Shown: positions 14,965-22,281 of the stretch, one piece after another | Position numbering within the stretch: position 1 is the first letter of the stretch | Layout: the number at the start of each line of letters is the position of its first letter | The notes under the pieces: generated by a model | The model's input: only the letters and a program-made list of their open reading frames with translations | What the model was told of the DNA's origin: nothing | Databases searched by the model: none | Program-made: the position numbers and the translations under genes | Virus record (IMG/VR): IMGVR_UViG_3300028595_000040 | Location: 1-33,929 of that record | Source of the DNA: a virus | Reading direction: 5' to 3' (one strand) | DNA: 33,929 bases

Positions 14965-15067
14965 TTGGTTCGCCTCCTGTTGCGCCGGCCTTGTTTCCCG
15001 GCGGAATCTTTTCTGCTCTCTCGACCTGGCCTTGCGGTATCCGACCGCCCGGGTCCTACACTACCAG

Positions 15068-15092
15068 AAAAACGAATCGAGGTGCTACCTCG
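15068..15092 (-). terminator. Rho-independent-type terminator overlapping the scaffold gene stop
   Basis: On the minus strand CGAGGT-AGC-ACCTCG forms a 6-bp stem with a 3-nt loop; after ATTCG comes a run of five T. The stop codon of the scaffold gene (TAG at 15085-15087) lies within the hairpin. It would cut or attenuate transcription between scaffold and capsid, so the capsid gene may have its own promoter in the gap. The short stem makes it a moderate call. Confidence 0.5.
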
Positions 15093-16374
15093 CTCGAAAC
15101 TCCTCGTTGAGGTCCAGCGGCCACGACACGTCGTCGTCGTCGTTCTGTACGACCATCGAAACGTCGGTCGCGACCTGCGAGTCCTGGGGCTGAGCCTTCA
15201 TATCTGCGAGCTGCGAGCGCACCGTCTCGAGGTCGGCCTCGGTCTTCGCCAGCTTCTCGCGAAGCTCGTCCGACTCGTCGCTCGACTTCTTCACCATGAG
15301 GTGTGGCATCTTCTCCAGTTCGCTCGCGGGCATGATCTCTTTGAAGAGACCGATGAGCGCCTTGAGCGCCTCCTGGAACCTCTTGCGACGCTTCGCCGCC
15401 ATCTTCGCGCCCGCCTTCGCCACGCCCGCCTTGTCCGCGTCGTCGTTCTCGGGCGCACCGCCGCTTTGCATCGAGTCGAGGATGGCGCGCAGCCGTTCGA
15501 GCCGCTGGTAGCTGTCCTCGTCGATGGGCTGGCCGGGCTTGATCTTCGCCATGACCACGCCGAGCGCCGCGTGCGCCTCCTTCAACGTCCCCGCGGCCTT
15601 CTCGGTCTCGGTCGTCTCGTCGTCGCTGTCGTCTTCGTCGCTGTCGGTCGGCTCGGTGTCGTCTTCGCTCTTCGCCGCTTTGGGCGAGGGGTACGCCGAC
15701 GCGGCGCCGTCGAATGCGGCCGCGAGCGATTCGAGCTCGCCGGTGATGTCGGCGGGCAGCATCGGCTGGCCTTCGGCCTCGCCCGTCTCCGCGTTCTTCA
15801 CCTTCGACAGGAGGGATTCGAGTCGCTTCGCGGCCTGTTCCGCGGCCTGCAGCGCCTTCGCCTTCGTCGCGGGCGCCATGTCGTCGCCCGCCTTCTCGAC
15901 GTCGTCCGCACCGTCGGCGGTCTGTTCGTCGGTGGGCTCGTCGTCGCCCTTCTTTTTCTCCGATGGGTACTTGGAGTTGATCGCGCGCAACATCGTGGCG
16001 CACGCCTTGAACTCGCCAGCGATCGGCATGGGGAGACCCTGCACTGACTCGTCCTCGTTCGCGGCCTTGATGCGCGCGGCGAGCTTGAGCGCCTTGCCGT
16101 GGGCTGCCTCGATGGCTGACACCACGGCCGTTTTGACGGCTTCGGGAATTGCCATCTTCTCGACGTCCTCGCTGCCGCCCGTGGTCATCGTGCCGTCCTC
16201 GTTCTCGAAAACCTCGGTCTCCATGTCGTCGTCTCCCTTTCTCACCAGCCAGCGTCGCTTGTTCGCGGCCCGGTTTACGAGGCTGACCTCATCGGACAGG
16301 ATGTCGAGCAACCTGTGCAGACCGTCCAGGTCGCCATTGCGCTCTTTCCCTTGCAGTGACATCGAACGCAGCAT
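15085..16374 (-). CDS. Capsid scaffold-like protein with internal repeats
   Basis: This is a 429-residue, acidic, largely helical protein encoded between the prohead protease and the capsid protein, the canonical place for a scaffold. Residues 20-47 ('LHRLLDILSDEVSLVNRAAN', then KRRWLVRK) carry the motif usually found at the end of XkdF proteases. Two clear repeats of about 80 residues follow (about 70-149 and 158-244), each ending in a YPS...EPTD linker, and a shorter third copy (about 262-310). A coiled coil lies at about 365-395. The C-terminus has 'DDVSWPLDLN', also present in the protein at 21053-21493. Starts are possible at 16374 or 16362; neither has a clear Shine-Dalgarno. It is expected to be cleaved by the protease, which is inference. 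Confidence 0.78.
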   Translation of the reverse strand: MLRSMSLQGKERNGDLDGLHRLLDILSDEVSLVNRAANKRRWLVRKGDDDMETEVFENEDGTMTTGGSEDVEKMAIPEAVKTAVVSAIEAAHGKALKLAARIKAANEDESVQGLPMPIAGEFKACATMLRAINSKYPSEKKKGDDEPTDEQTADGADDVEKAGDDMAPATKAKALQAAEQAAKRLESLLSKVKNAETGEAEGQPMLPADITGELESLAAAFDGAASAYPSPKAAKSEDDTEPTDSDEDDSDDETTETEKAAGTLKEAHAALGVVMAKIKPGQPIDEDSYQRLERLRAILDSMQSGGAPENDDADKAGVAKAGAKMAAKRRKRFQEALKALIGLFKEIMPASELEKMPHLMVKKSSDESDELREKLAKTEADLETVRSQLADMKAQPQDSQVATDVSMVVQNDDDDVSWPLDLNEEFRAR

Positions 16375-16396
16375 ACCACGAAGCCGGGACCTATTC

Positions 16397-19300
16397 TCAA
16401 CCCCTAGCTGAGACCCTCCGTGCCGAACCCCCGATACTGAGTCCCGACAGCTTGCCGTCCTTCACCTTCGCCCAGAGCGTCTCGTCCGCGATCCGAAGCC
16501 CGAGGAGCCACGTTCCTTCGCGAACATGCTGCACCTTCTCCGACCCCTTCGGTTTCTCTGAGTAGGTCGTGCCGTCTTCGGTGACCCAGAACTCGACGGG
16601 CGACAGGTACGATTCGAGGATCTTCACCTTGCCGTTGATCAGCGTGCGGTGCATGAACCCGATATTTCGGAAGTCCTCCATGAACCGATGGGCCGACTGG
16701 CGGATCTCGTCCCGCGAGTAGATGTCTCGCTGGGTGTCGGGGTCGAGCGGCGCGCCGTCGCGCCCGTCGTTCGGCTCGAGCACGACGCCCAGCACGTACT
16801 GCTCGTCCTTGGTCTTGACGATCGGGATCTCGTCTGCGGACTTCGCGAGCGTCTCTTCCAACGCGCCGTCGTCGTTCTTCTCGCGTCTCGTGTACGCCCC
16901 GCCCCTATTCGAGATCCTGCGAGAATCGAGTCCGACCATCGTCTCGAACAGCTTGGCGTCCATCTTCGCTGTGACCTTGTCGGCCCCTGCTTCGATCTCT
17001 TTCTGAATTCTCTTCGTCTGCGAATCGCCGAACAGCCGTTTGAACGCGCCCTCCCATGCCTTGTAGCCGGGCATTCCGCCGACCTTGAAGCACTTCAACA
17101 GGAAAAACCGATCGCGCACCACGATCGTCCCATTGCTCAAAACCTTCAGAGGCTCGGTGACGCAGGTCAACGGCTTGTCGCCGGTCTTGTGCAGTTTGCA
17201 CAGACCGTCCTCGTCCTGGCACGGGCAGTACCGACCGTCGCCGAGATCGATGGCGCCGTTCTTGATCGCGATGCCTCTTTTCCGCAGACGCTTCGCCTCG
17301 TCATCGGTGACAACAACCGTCGCCCCCTTGCCGCCTGGCTGGCAGCACTTCCCAGCGCAACCGTCATCCGAGCAGATCCAACCAGGGTCGCAGCCGTGCC
17401 ACGTGTTCTTGAATGTCTTGACCGAGATCGAGCACTCGACCATGCCATCGTCGCCTGGCTTCGCGTCTGCCTTGAACAGGTAGTGCTTCGTCACGACGCG
17501 TCGAAACGAGCCGTCGACCAGGCGCACGTTCTCCGGGGTGAAGAACGACGAGCCGACGAGCGCATCGCGCATCGCGCGCGCTTCGCGCTCTGTCTTCGCT
17601 TCCCAGAATCGATGCTCGCTCGGCGTCGCATCCATGAGCGACGTCGGCATCGCAGAGCGACCCAGCGGCGGCATCTCGCCCGTCTTGACTGCGTGCGTCT
17701 TCAAGACGCTGGGCAGGTACGACTTGCCGAGCCACGCCGTCCAGACCGTCTCGTCGCCAGACTCGACGGCGAGGCGCACATACAGAATGCCGCGCCACGT
17801 CTTGTCGCCGGTCAGGAAGTACTCGTGGAACTGCGGGAGTTGGAGTCCCCACTCGACCATCGGCCGCGCGACGGCGACCATGACGCCCTTCTCCCGAGAC
17901 GTCGCGCCGATCTCGCCCTCGCCGAAAACCTCGCCTTCGATGTCGAGCCACTCGGCGGGCTGGCGCTGTTTCTGGGTCACGCGCATCTTCGACGGGGCGA
18001 GGATCGGCTTCAGGTATCGGTTGCCGCGCTCTGCGTCATATCCCTGATAGAGCGCCCGTGCCTTGTCCATGCCGTCAACGTCTGGCACCTCACCCGGTCG
18101 CTGCGCAAACAACGTCCACCCGATCAGTGTCCCGTTGACCTTCATGCGGAGGTCGAGGTGCGCCGTTCGCCCCCTCGTATGCACCTGTACGACAGCGGGT
18201 CGCGGCCCTGTCTTCTCGGGCCATGTCAGCGTCGGGTTGTCCTGCTTGAACAGCGACGCGACCAGCTCTGCGCTCATCCTCACCATCTGACGTCGTTCGC
18301 TCGGCACCAGCGCGAGGTCGTACAACGGCACGTGGTCGGTGAACGGCCCGCCGAGGTCGTCTCGGTGGAACTCGACGCGTTTCGACAACGACGGCGGCAA
18401 CGCGCGACCGATGCGGAACTCGACGACCTTGCGCACCTCGTCACTGAGCGGCCCGTGCAACAAGACGTCGACGTCGCCGCGCGTCTTCGACTGGGTACAC
18501 GCACTGCCGACGACCGACACGGCGGGCGCACGCAGCACGATCGGCTTCTCGAACGACGGCAAGATGTCGTCGACGCCGACCGGGTCGGCCCCGCCGTTCG
18601 AACCAGGTCGCGTTTCGGCTGTCGCGCGGTCGCCAGCCTTGACCGCGTCTCGGTACAGCGTGGTCGTGTCGTCGACAACGAGCCCGCGTCGGTCCATCTC
18701 ATCCCAGACCCGCGTCGCCATCTTGACGACGTCGAGCCGGTCGTCCTCGTCGGCCGAGTCGTAGACCTCGCCGAGCTTCGACGCGGCCTCGACGAGTTCG
18801 CCGTCAGACGTCTCGCCGAACGCCGCCGGCAACACCTCTTCGGCATACGCGCGGCGCACCGACGCCTTGATCATCTCGAACACGAACTCAGGGTCATCGT
18901 CGCCCTTGCCGACCTTCGGGTCGAAGTTCGTAAAGATCGAAGCGACGACGAACTGCTCCTTGATATGGTTGTCCGTGCGGCGCCCATACCAGCCTTTCGG
19001 CCACCTGAAGTTCGTCTCGTGCCATCCCTTCATCCCGCGCAGCGGGTCGAGCGACTTGTGGCGCCCCTGGATCACGATGACGGCCTTGCCCTTGATGCCC
19101 TCGTAGACCTTCGCCTGCTCCTCGACGTCTCGCAGCGGCAGCTTGTAGAGGCCCGACTCCTCCGGGTACGGCGGGTCAATGAAGAACAAGGTGTCCGGTG
19201 AGTCGTACTTCGCGATCACCTTGCGGTAGTCGAGGTTCTCGACCTTGACGCCCTTCGTGCGAGCGCGGCACCGACGGATGCGATCGAACGGGCGCATCGT

Positions 19301-20965
19301 CGACCCCTCGGAGATCTCGTAGAACTGCCCGAGCCGGTTGATGCCCCACTTCGAGAACCGCCGCAGGTAGAGCTGACGATGTACCCACGCCAGCTCACCC
19401 GTCGGTGCGGGCGTCTTGACGATCTTGTGGAACGTCGTTTCGCGTCCGACCCAGTCGAAGTCGCGTTCGAGCTTTTCGAGCTGCGCGTCGGTCGCGTCAC
19501 GGCAGAACGTGTGGAGACGAACGATGTCGGGGTCGAGGTCGTTCAACACCTCCGTCTCAGCCTTGCGCTTGTGGCACCAGATCATCTCGCCGTTGCCGCA
19601 GAACACCTCCACGTATGTCTTGAAGGCGGAGGGGAACGTCGGGAGGATCTTCTCGGCGAACCTGCCGAGCATCCCGAACGTCTTGAACCAAGGCCACTTC
19701 GGCGTCTCGTCCGACGGCCCGTCTGCCTTCGTGAGCCCGACGTCCCACGCCGCCTTCCGCGCCTTTCCCGGTGGGTCGTAGTTCACGAACATTGATCCCC
19801 AGACCCACGGCTCTTTCGGACCGCGCGGGGTGTGGTACCACTTGCGGGGCCAGCGGAACTTGAACTCTCGCCAACCCTTCATCTCGATGAGTGGACGCAG
19901 CGACTCGCGGCTGCCTTCGATGATGATCATCGCCTGGCCTTTGAGTCGCTGGTAGTGGTCGGCCTGCTCGCCGAGGTCCGGCATCTTGAAGGGGTAGTAC
20001 CCCTGTTCTTCCGGGTACGGCGGGTCGATCTCCCAGAACGTGTCGGGCGCGTCGTACCGCTTGATCGCCTCGCGGTAGTCGCGGTTCGAGATCTCGACGC
20101 CTTGGAGCCTCGCCCTACACCGCCGAATGCGATTGAACGGCTGCATGGTGCCGCCCGACGAGAACTCGGCATAGCGCGGCTTCGCGCGACCGAACTTGCT
20201 GAACCGACGAATGTAGAGTTCACGGTGGAAGAACTCGAGGTCGCCCTTCGGCGTCTGCGCCTTCACGAGACGGTCGAACATGCCGGCGCTGCTCTGCCAT
20301 TCCATCTTGGCGAGCTTGGCGAGGTCGGCGTCGGTGAGCCCCTGGCAGATGCGGTGGAGCCGCACGATGTCCTTGTCCAGATCGTTGATGACCTCGCGCT
20401 GAGCACGTTTCGGATGACACCACAGCATCTCGACGTTGCCGCAGAACAGCTCGGCGTAGGTGCGCGGCGCCTCCTTGGGGAACAGGGGCATGATCGACTC
20501 ACCGAACGGCGTCAGGATGCCGAACGTGCGAAAGAACGGGTGGCCCGGCGTCTCGTCACTGGGCTTCACACCCGAGCCCTTCAAGACGTCGTCGAGGTCT
20601 CCGTCGACGAGCCACGGCTGAGACGCCTTCCGGATCTTCGTGACCGTGCCGCCGAGAGCCTCGACGATATGTTCGACCGCGGGCTCGACCGGGACCTCCT
20701 TGTTGCAGCTCAGCACGTCGAGCTGCGCCATCTCGTGCTCGGGCCAGGTGTGGATGGCGAGGTGCGACGTCGACAAGAGCAAAAGCGCCGTGACGCCCTG
20801 CGGCTCGAACTTGTGGACCGACTCGTCGAGAACCTGCGACTTCAAGATGCCCGCGGCCTCACGAAGGGCGACGAGGATGCGGTCCTTGTCGTCCAGCGCG
20901 TTGCCTGGCGCGTTGAACTCGACGTAACGATGGAAGGACAGCCCGTTCTCTTTCGATGCGACCAC
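16397..20965 (-). CDS. 1522-residue multi-enzyme protein: SpeD, two Dam MTases, NTase-like, LigD-PE-like, Cys cluster, XkdF prohead protease
   Basis: One open frame, GTG start with GGAGG 6 nt upstream. Domains: (1) class-1b AdoMet decarboxylase, residues 8-120, pyruvoyl Ser67, His72, Cys87; (2) D12/Dam methyltransferase 139-395 with motif I FCGNV (174-178) and DPPY 314-317; (3) second methyltransferase 423-685 with FCGNG (455-459) and DPPY 597-600; (4) nucleotidyltransferase-like, GS (820-821), D831-x-D833, D883; (5) LigD 3'-phosphoesterase-like about 922-1090 with H929, H936-x-D938-x-R940; (6) YkgJ-like Cys cluster 1192-1268; (7) XkdF (S78-type) prohead protease about 1380-1522 with His1439 and Ser1510 in LSGLSIGG. 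The scaffold and capsid genes follow. Usual XkdF proteases are far shorter. The protease is certain enough to name; roles of the other domains in the virion are inferred. No frameshift or intein is seen. Confidence 0.88.
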   Translation of the reverse strand: MVASKENGLSFHRYVEFNAPGNALDDKDRILVALREAAGILKSQVLDESVHKFEPQGVTALLLLSTSHLAIHTWPEHEMAQLDVLSCNKEVPVEPAVEHIVEALGGTVTKIRKASQPWLVDGDLDDVLKGSGVKPSDETPGHPFFRTFGILTPFGESIMPLFPKEAPRTYAELFCGNVEMLWCHPKRAQREVINDLDKDIVRLHRICQGLTDADLAKLAKMEWQSSAGMFDRLVKAQTPKGDLEFFHRELYIRRFSKFGRAKPRYAEFSSGGTMQPFNRIRRCRARLQGVEISNRDYREAIKRYDAPDTFWEIDPPYPEEQGYYPFKMPDLGEQADHYQRLKGQAMIIIEGSRESLRPLIEMKGWREFKFRWPRKWYHTPRGPKEPWVWGSMFVNYDPPGKARKAAWDVGLTKADGPSDETPKWPWFKTFGMLGRFAEKILPTFPSAFKTYVEVFCGNGEMIWCHKRKAETEVLNDLDPDIVRLHTFCRDATDAQLEKLERDFDWVGRETTFHKIVKTPAPTGELAWVHRQLYLRRFSKWGINRLGQFYEISEGSTMRPFDRIRRCRARTKGVKVENLDYRKVIAKYDSPDTLFFIDPPYPEESGLYKLPLRDVEEQAKVYEGIKGKAVIVIQGRHKSLDPLRGMKGWHETNFRWPKGWYGRRTDNHIKEQFVVASIFTNFDPKVGKGDDDPEFVFEMIKASVRRAYAEEVLPAAFGETSDGELVEAASKLGEVYDSADEDDRLDVVKMATRVWDEMDRRGLVVDDTTTLYRDAVKAGDRATAETRPGSNGGADPVGVDDILPSFEKPIVLRAPAVSVVGSACTQSKTRGDVDVLLHGPLSDEVRKVVEFRIGRALPPSLSKRVEFHRDDLGGPFTDHVPLYDLALVPSERRQMVRMSAELVASLFKQDNPTLTWPEKTGPRPAVVQVHTRGRTAHLDLRMKVNGTLIGWTLFAQRPGEVPDVDGMDKARALYQGYDAERGNRYLKPILAPSKMRVTQKQRQPAEWLDIEGEVFGEGEIGATSREKGVMVAVARPMVEWGLQLPQFHEYFLTGDKTWRGILYVRLAVESGDETVWTAWLGKSYLPSVLKTHAVKTGEMPPLGRSAMPTSLMDATPSEHRFWEAKTEREARAMRDALVGSSFFTPENVRLVDGSFRRVVTKHYLFKADAKPGDDGMVECSISVKTFKNTWHGCDPGWICSDDGCAGKCCQPGGKGATVVVTDDEAKRLRKRGIAIKNGAIDLGDGRYCPCQDEDGLCKLHKTGDKPLTCVTEPLKVLSNGTIVVRDRFFLLKCFKVGGMPGYKAWEGAFKRLFGDSQTKRIQKEIEAGADKVTAKMDAKLFETMVGLDSRRISNRGGAYTRREKNDDGALEETLAKSADEIPIVKTKDEQYVLGVVLEPNDGRDGAPLDPDTQRDIYSRDEIRQSAHRFMEDFRNIGFMHRTLINGKVKILESYLSPVEFWVTEDGTTYSEKPKGSEKVQHVREGTWLLGLRIADETLWAKVKDGKLSGLSIGGSARRVSARG

Positions 20966-21052
20966 GACGAACCTCCCGCGCCTCGTCTCTCTCTTGAAGC
21001 GCGGCGTCTATCGAGGCGCTCGTGGTGCGACGGGCGCGCTGTGGTCGTGGTG

Positions 21053-21493
21053 CTACAGGCCAGCGGGGTCGGGACCCCAGTCGACGCGGTCGTCCTCGTT
21101 GTCGGCATTGAGGTCGTGACCCCACGCCACGTCGTCGGCTTTCGCCGTGGACTCACGGTCGGACACGTCGCCCGACAGACGCCCCTTGATCGCGTCCATC
21201 GACTTCGACACCGGCATGGAGGCGGCGCCCGGTGCGTCGCTTCGGGCCTGCTCGAGCAGGCCCGCCGGCACGTCCACCGTCTCGTATTCAGCATCGCTCT
21301 CGGCCCAGTCGGACAGAGCCTTGGTGATGTGGTAGGCGCGAGCGAACAGACCCCGCACCTCGTCGTCGGTCAGCCCGTCATCGGTCGCGGCCTTCGCCAA
21401 CGTCGACGACACGAGGCCGAGCGCCTCGGGCACGTCGACCGTCTCGGTCTTTTCTGCGTCGCTGAACATCTCGTCGATTCGGTCCAGGCTCAT
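21053..21493 (-). CDS. Hypothetical protein with ETVDVP repeats and DDVAWxxDLN motif, 146 residues
   Basis: An acidic helical protein, unrecognised. It contains the hexapeptide ETVDVP twice (residues 17-22 and 71-76), each opening a helical segment. Near the C-terminus 'ADDVAWGHDLN' (about 119-129) resembles the C-terminal 'DDVSWPLDLN' of the scaffold protein. The start ATG at 21493 overlaps the upstream stop (ATGA). It is encoded just before the protease polyprotein, so it may be an internal head protein or a second scaffold part. The shared motif could be a head-targeting or protease-recognition element. Both ideas are inference. Confidence 0.68.
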   Translation of the reverse strand: MSLDRIDEMFSDAEKTETVDVPEALGLVSSTLAKAATDDGLTDDEVRGLFARAYHITKALSDWAESDAEYETVDVPAGLLEQARSDAPGAASMPVSKSMDAIKGRLSGDVSDRESTAKADDVAWGHDLNADNEDDRVDWGPDPAGL

Positions 21494-21888
21494 TGCTCGC
21501 CCCTTCCCGGGATGATGATGGGCGACGATTCGCCCGATCGCGACAGCGCCGAGAGTCGTCGTTCTCTCTCGACCCTGCCCGCCGCTTCGGCACCCCACAT
21601 GGCGCTGCCGTCGGCGCCAATCATGATCTTTGCCCAATCGGGTATCGGTTCGAGCCCGTCCAGGCCGCGAACCAGGAACGCCGGGAGATGGTCGAGCGCG
21701 CGTTGTCCCGTCCAGCCGCTCTCGTTCACGAGAGTCAGATAGACGTCCTTCGCCAGCTCGACACGTCTCAGCACCTCGCGCCTCGTGATGTTCCCGCTGG
21801 GCATCGGGCGCGAATCGAAGCTCGCTTCGATCACGTTGGTGATCGCTGTGAGGGTCTCGGTGCTCATGTTGCTCGACGTCGCCGACAT
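21490..21888 (-). CDS. Hypothetical protein, 132 residues, first gene below the long non-coding region
   Basis: Mostly helical, with 'LTAITNVIEASFDSRPMPSG' at about 13-32, 'LRRVELAKDVYLTLVNESGW' at about 40-59, then 'GLEPIPDWAKIMIGADGSAM'. No family recognised. The start at 21888 has GGAGA 4 nt upstream and lies below a good promoter candidate (21904-21933), so this gene probably opens the transcript that runs into the protease, scaffold and capsid genes. A second ATG at 21867 is a weaker start. The position between MuF and the protease genes suggests a head-related role. Confidence 0.66.
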   Translation of the reverse strand: MSATSSNMSTETLTAITNVIEASFDSRPMPSGNITRREVLRRVELAKDVYLTLVNESGWTGQRALDHLPAFLVRGLDGLEPIPDWAKIMIGADGSAMWGAEAAGRVERERRLSALSRSGESSPIIIPGRGEQ

Positions 21889-21903
21889 GGTCTCTCCACT
21901 CGC

Positions 21904-21933
21904 ATCCTAGGCGAAAGCGCGCCGCGTTGGCAA
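21904..21933 (-). promoter_or_regulatory. Sigma70-like promoter for the capsid gene block
   Basis: On the minus strand TTGCCA (21933-21928), an 18-nt spacer and TAGGAT (21909-21904) precede the ATG at 21888. The hexamers match the consensus at 4 of 6 positions each. It is the only good match between the non-coding region and the capsid block. Confidence 0.45.
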
Positions 21934-22064
21934 GCACCGACCGACGCTTCCAGACGCGTGCCGGCGACGGATCGCCGCGTCGCTCGGCACAATGAACCGC
22001 CGTTCATTCCTGCACACGTCATGACCGGCCGCCGTACAGCCAGAGAGCCGCCGACTCCCATTCC

Positions 22065-22189
22065 GTCAATGACTGGTGCGGTTTCGTGTTTGGCTCGATG
22101 AAACAAAGGCTTTCGCAGGACTCCAGATCCGTCAAGCCATTGCTTGATATCCTGCATCCCGTTCACACGAAACCGCACCAGTCATTGAC
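22065..22189. repeat. Perfect 25-bp inverted repeat enclosing a nested stem-loop
   Basis: The left arm at 22065-22089 begins GTCAATGACTGG; the right arm at 22165-22189 is its exact reverse complement over 25 bp. The 75-nt interior contains a second pair GCAGGA/TCCTGC (22115-22120 with 22150-22155) and inside it a third, TCAAGC-CATT-GCTTGA (22132-22147). The whole could fold as a three-tier cruciform or RNA. No target duplication flanks it. Confidence 0.85.
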
Positions 22190-22205
22190 CGGGTTTTTCA
22201 ACCCG
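22190..22205. repeat. Small perfect hairpin next to the inverted repeat
   Basis: CGGGTT-TTTC-AACCCG, a 6-bp stem with a 4-nt loop, begins at the base after the right arm of the 25-bp repeat. No T-run follows on either strand, so it is not a convincing terminator. Confidence 0.6.
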
Positions 22206-22259
22206 CGCTGGTTCTTCGGAAACCTGCCTGGAATACGAGGGCACACTGGGTCCCTTCCG

Positions 22260-22281
22260 CGCACCAGAATCGATCCTGGCG
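22260..22281 (+). promoter_or_regulatory. Dyad element CGCACCAG-N8-CTGGCG, copy 1
   Basis: Imperfect inverted repeat CCAG/CTGG with an 8-bp spacer and conserved flanks. Found three times in the window, each in a gene-free stretch and each with exactly N8. TAATCT follows 14 nt later, so it may overlap a plus-strand promoter. A regulator-binding site is a reasonable guess. Confidence 0.5.

Larger units (their letters stand above)
22182..22281 (+). repeat. Direct-repeat block, left copy
   Basis: Opens with TCATTGACCG (22182-22191) and closes with TTCCGCGCACCAG-N8-CTGGCG (ends 22281). The same two landmarks in the same order and orientation recur at 22963-23082. Between them the similarity is weak (for example CTGGAA and GCACA). 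Partly overlaps the right arm of the inverted repeat. Confidence 0.5.

Noticed and set aside
16649-19201. 850-residue plus-strand open frame
   Set aside because: It is the antisense shadow of the polyprotein gene, kept open by high GC; the Arg/Val/Asp-rich sequence has no domain, and the minus strand carries clear enzyme motifs.
22065-22189. Hairpin-telomere (protelomerase) site
   Set aside because: Such sites are contiguous palindromes; here the arms are 75 nt apart and no protelomerase gene is seen.
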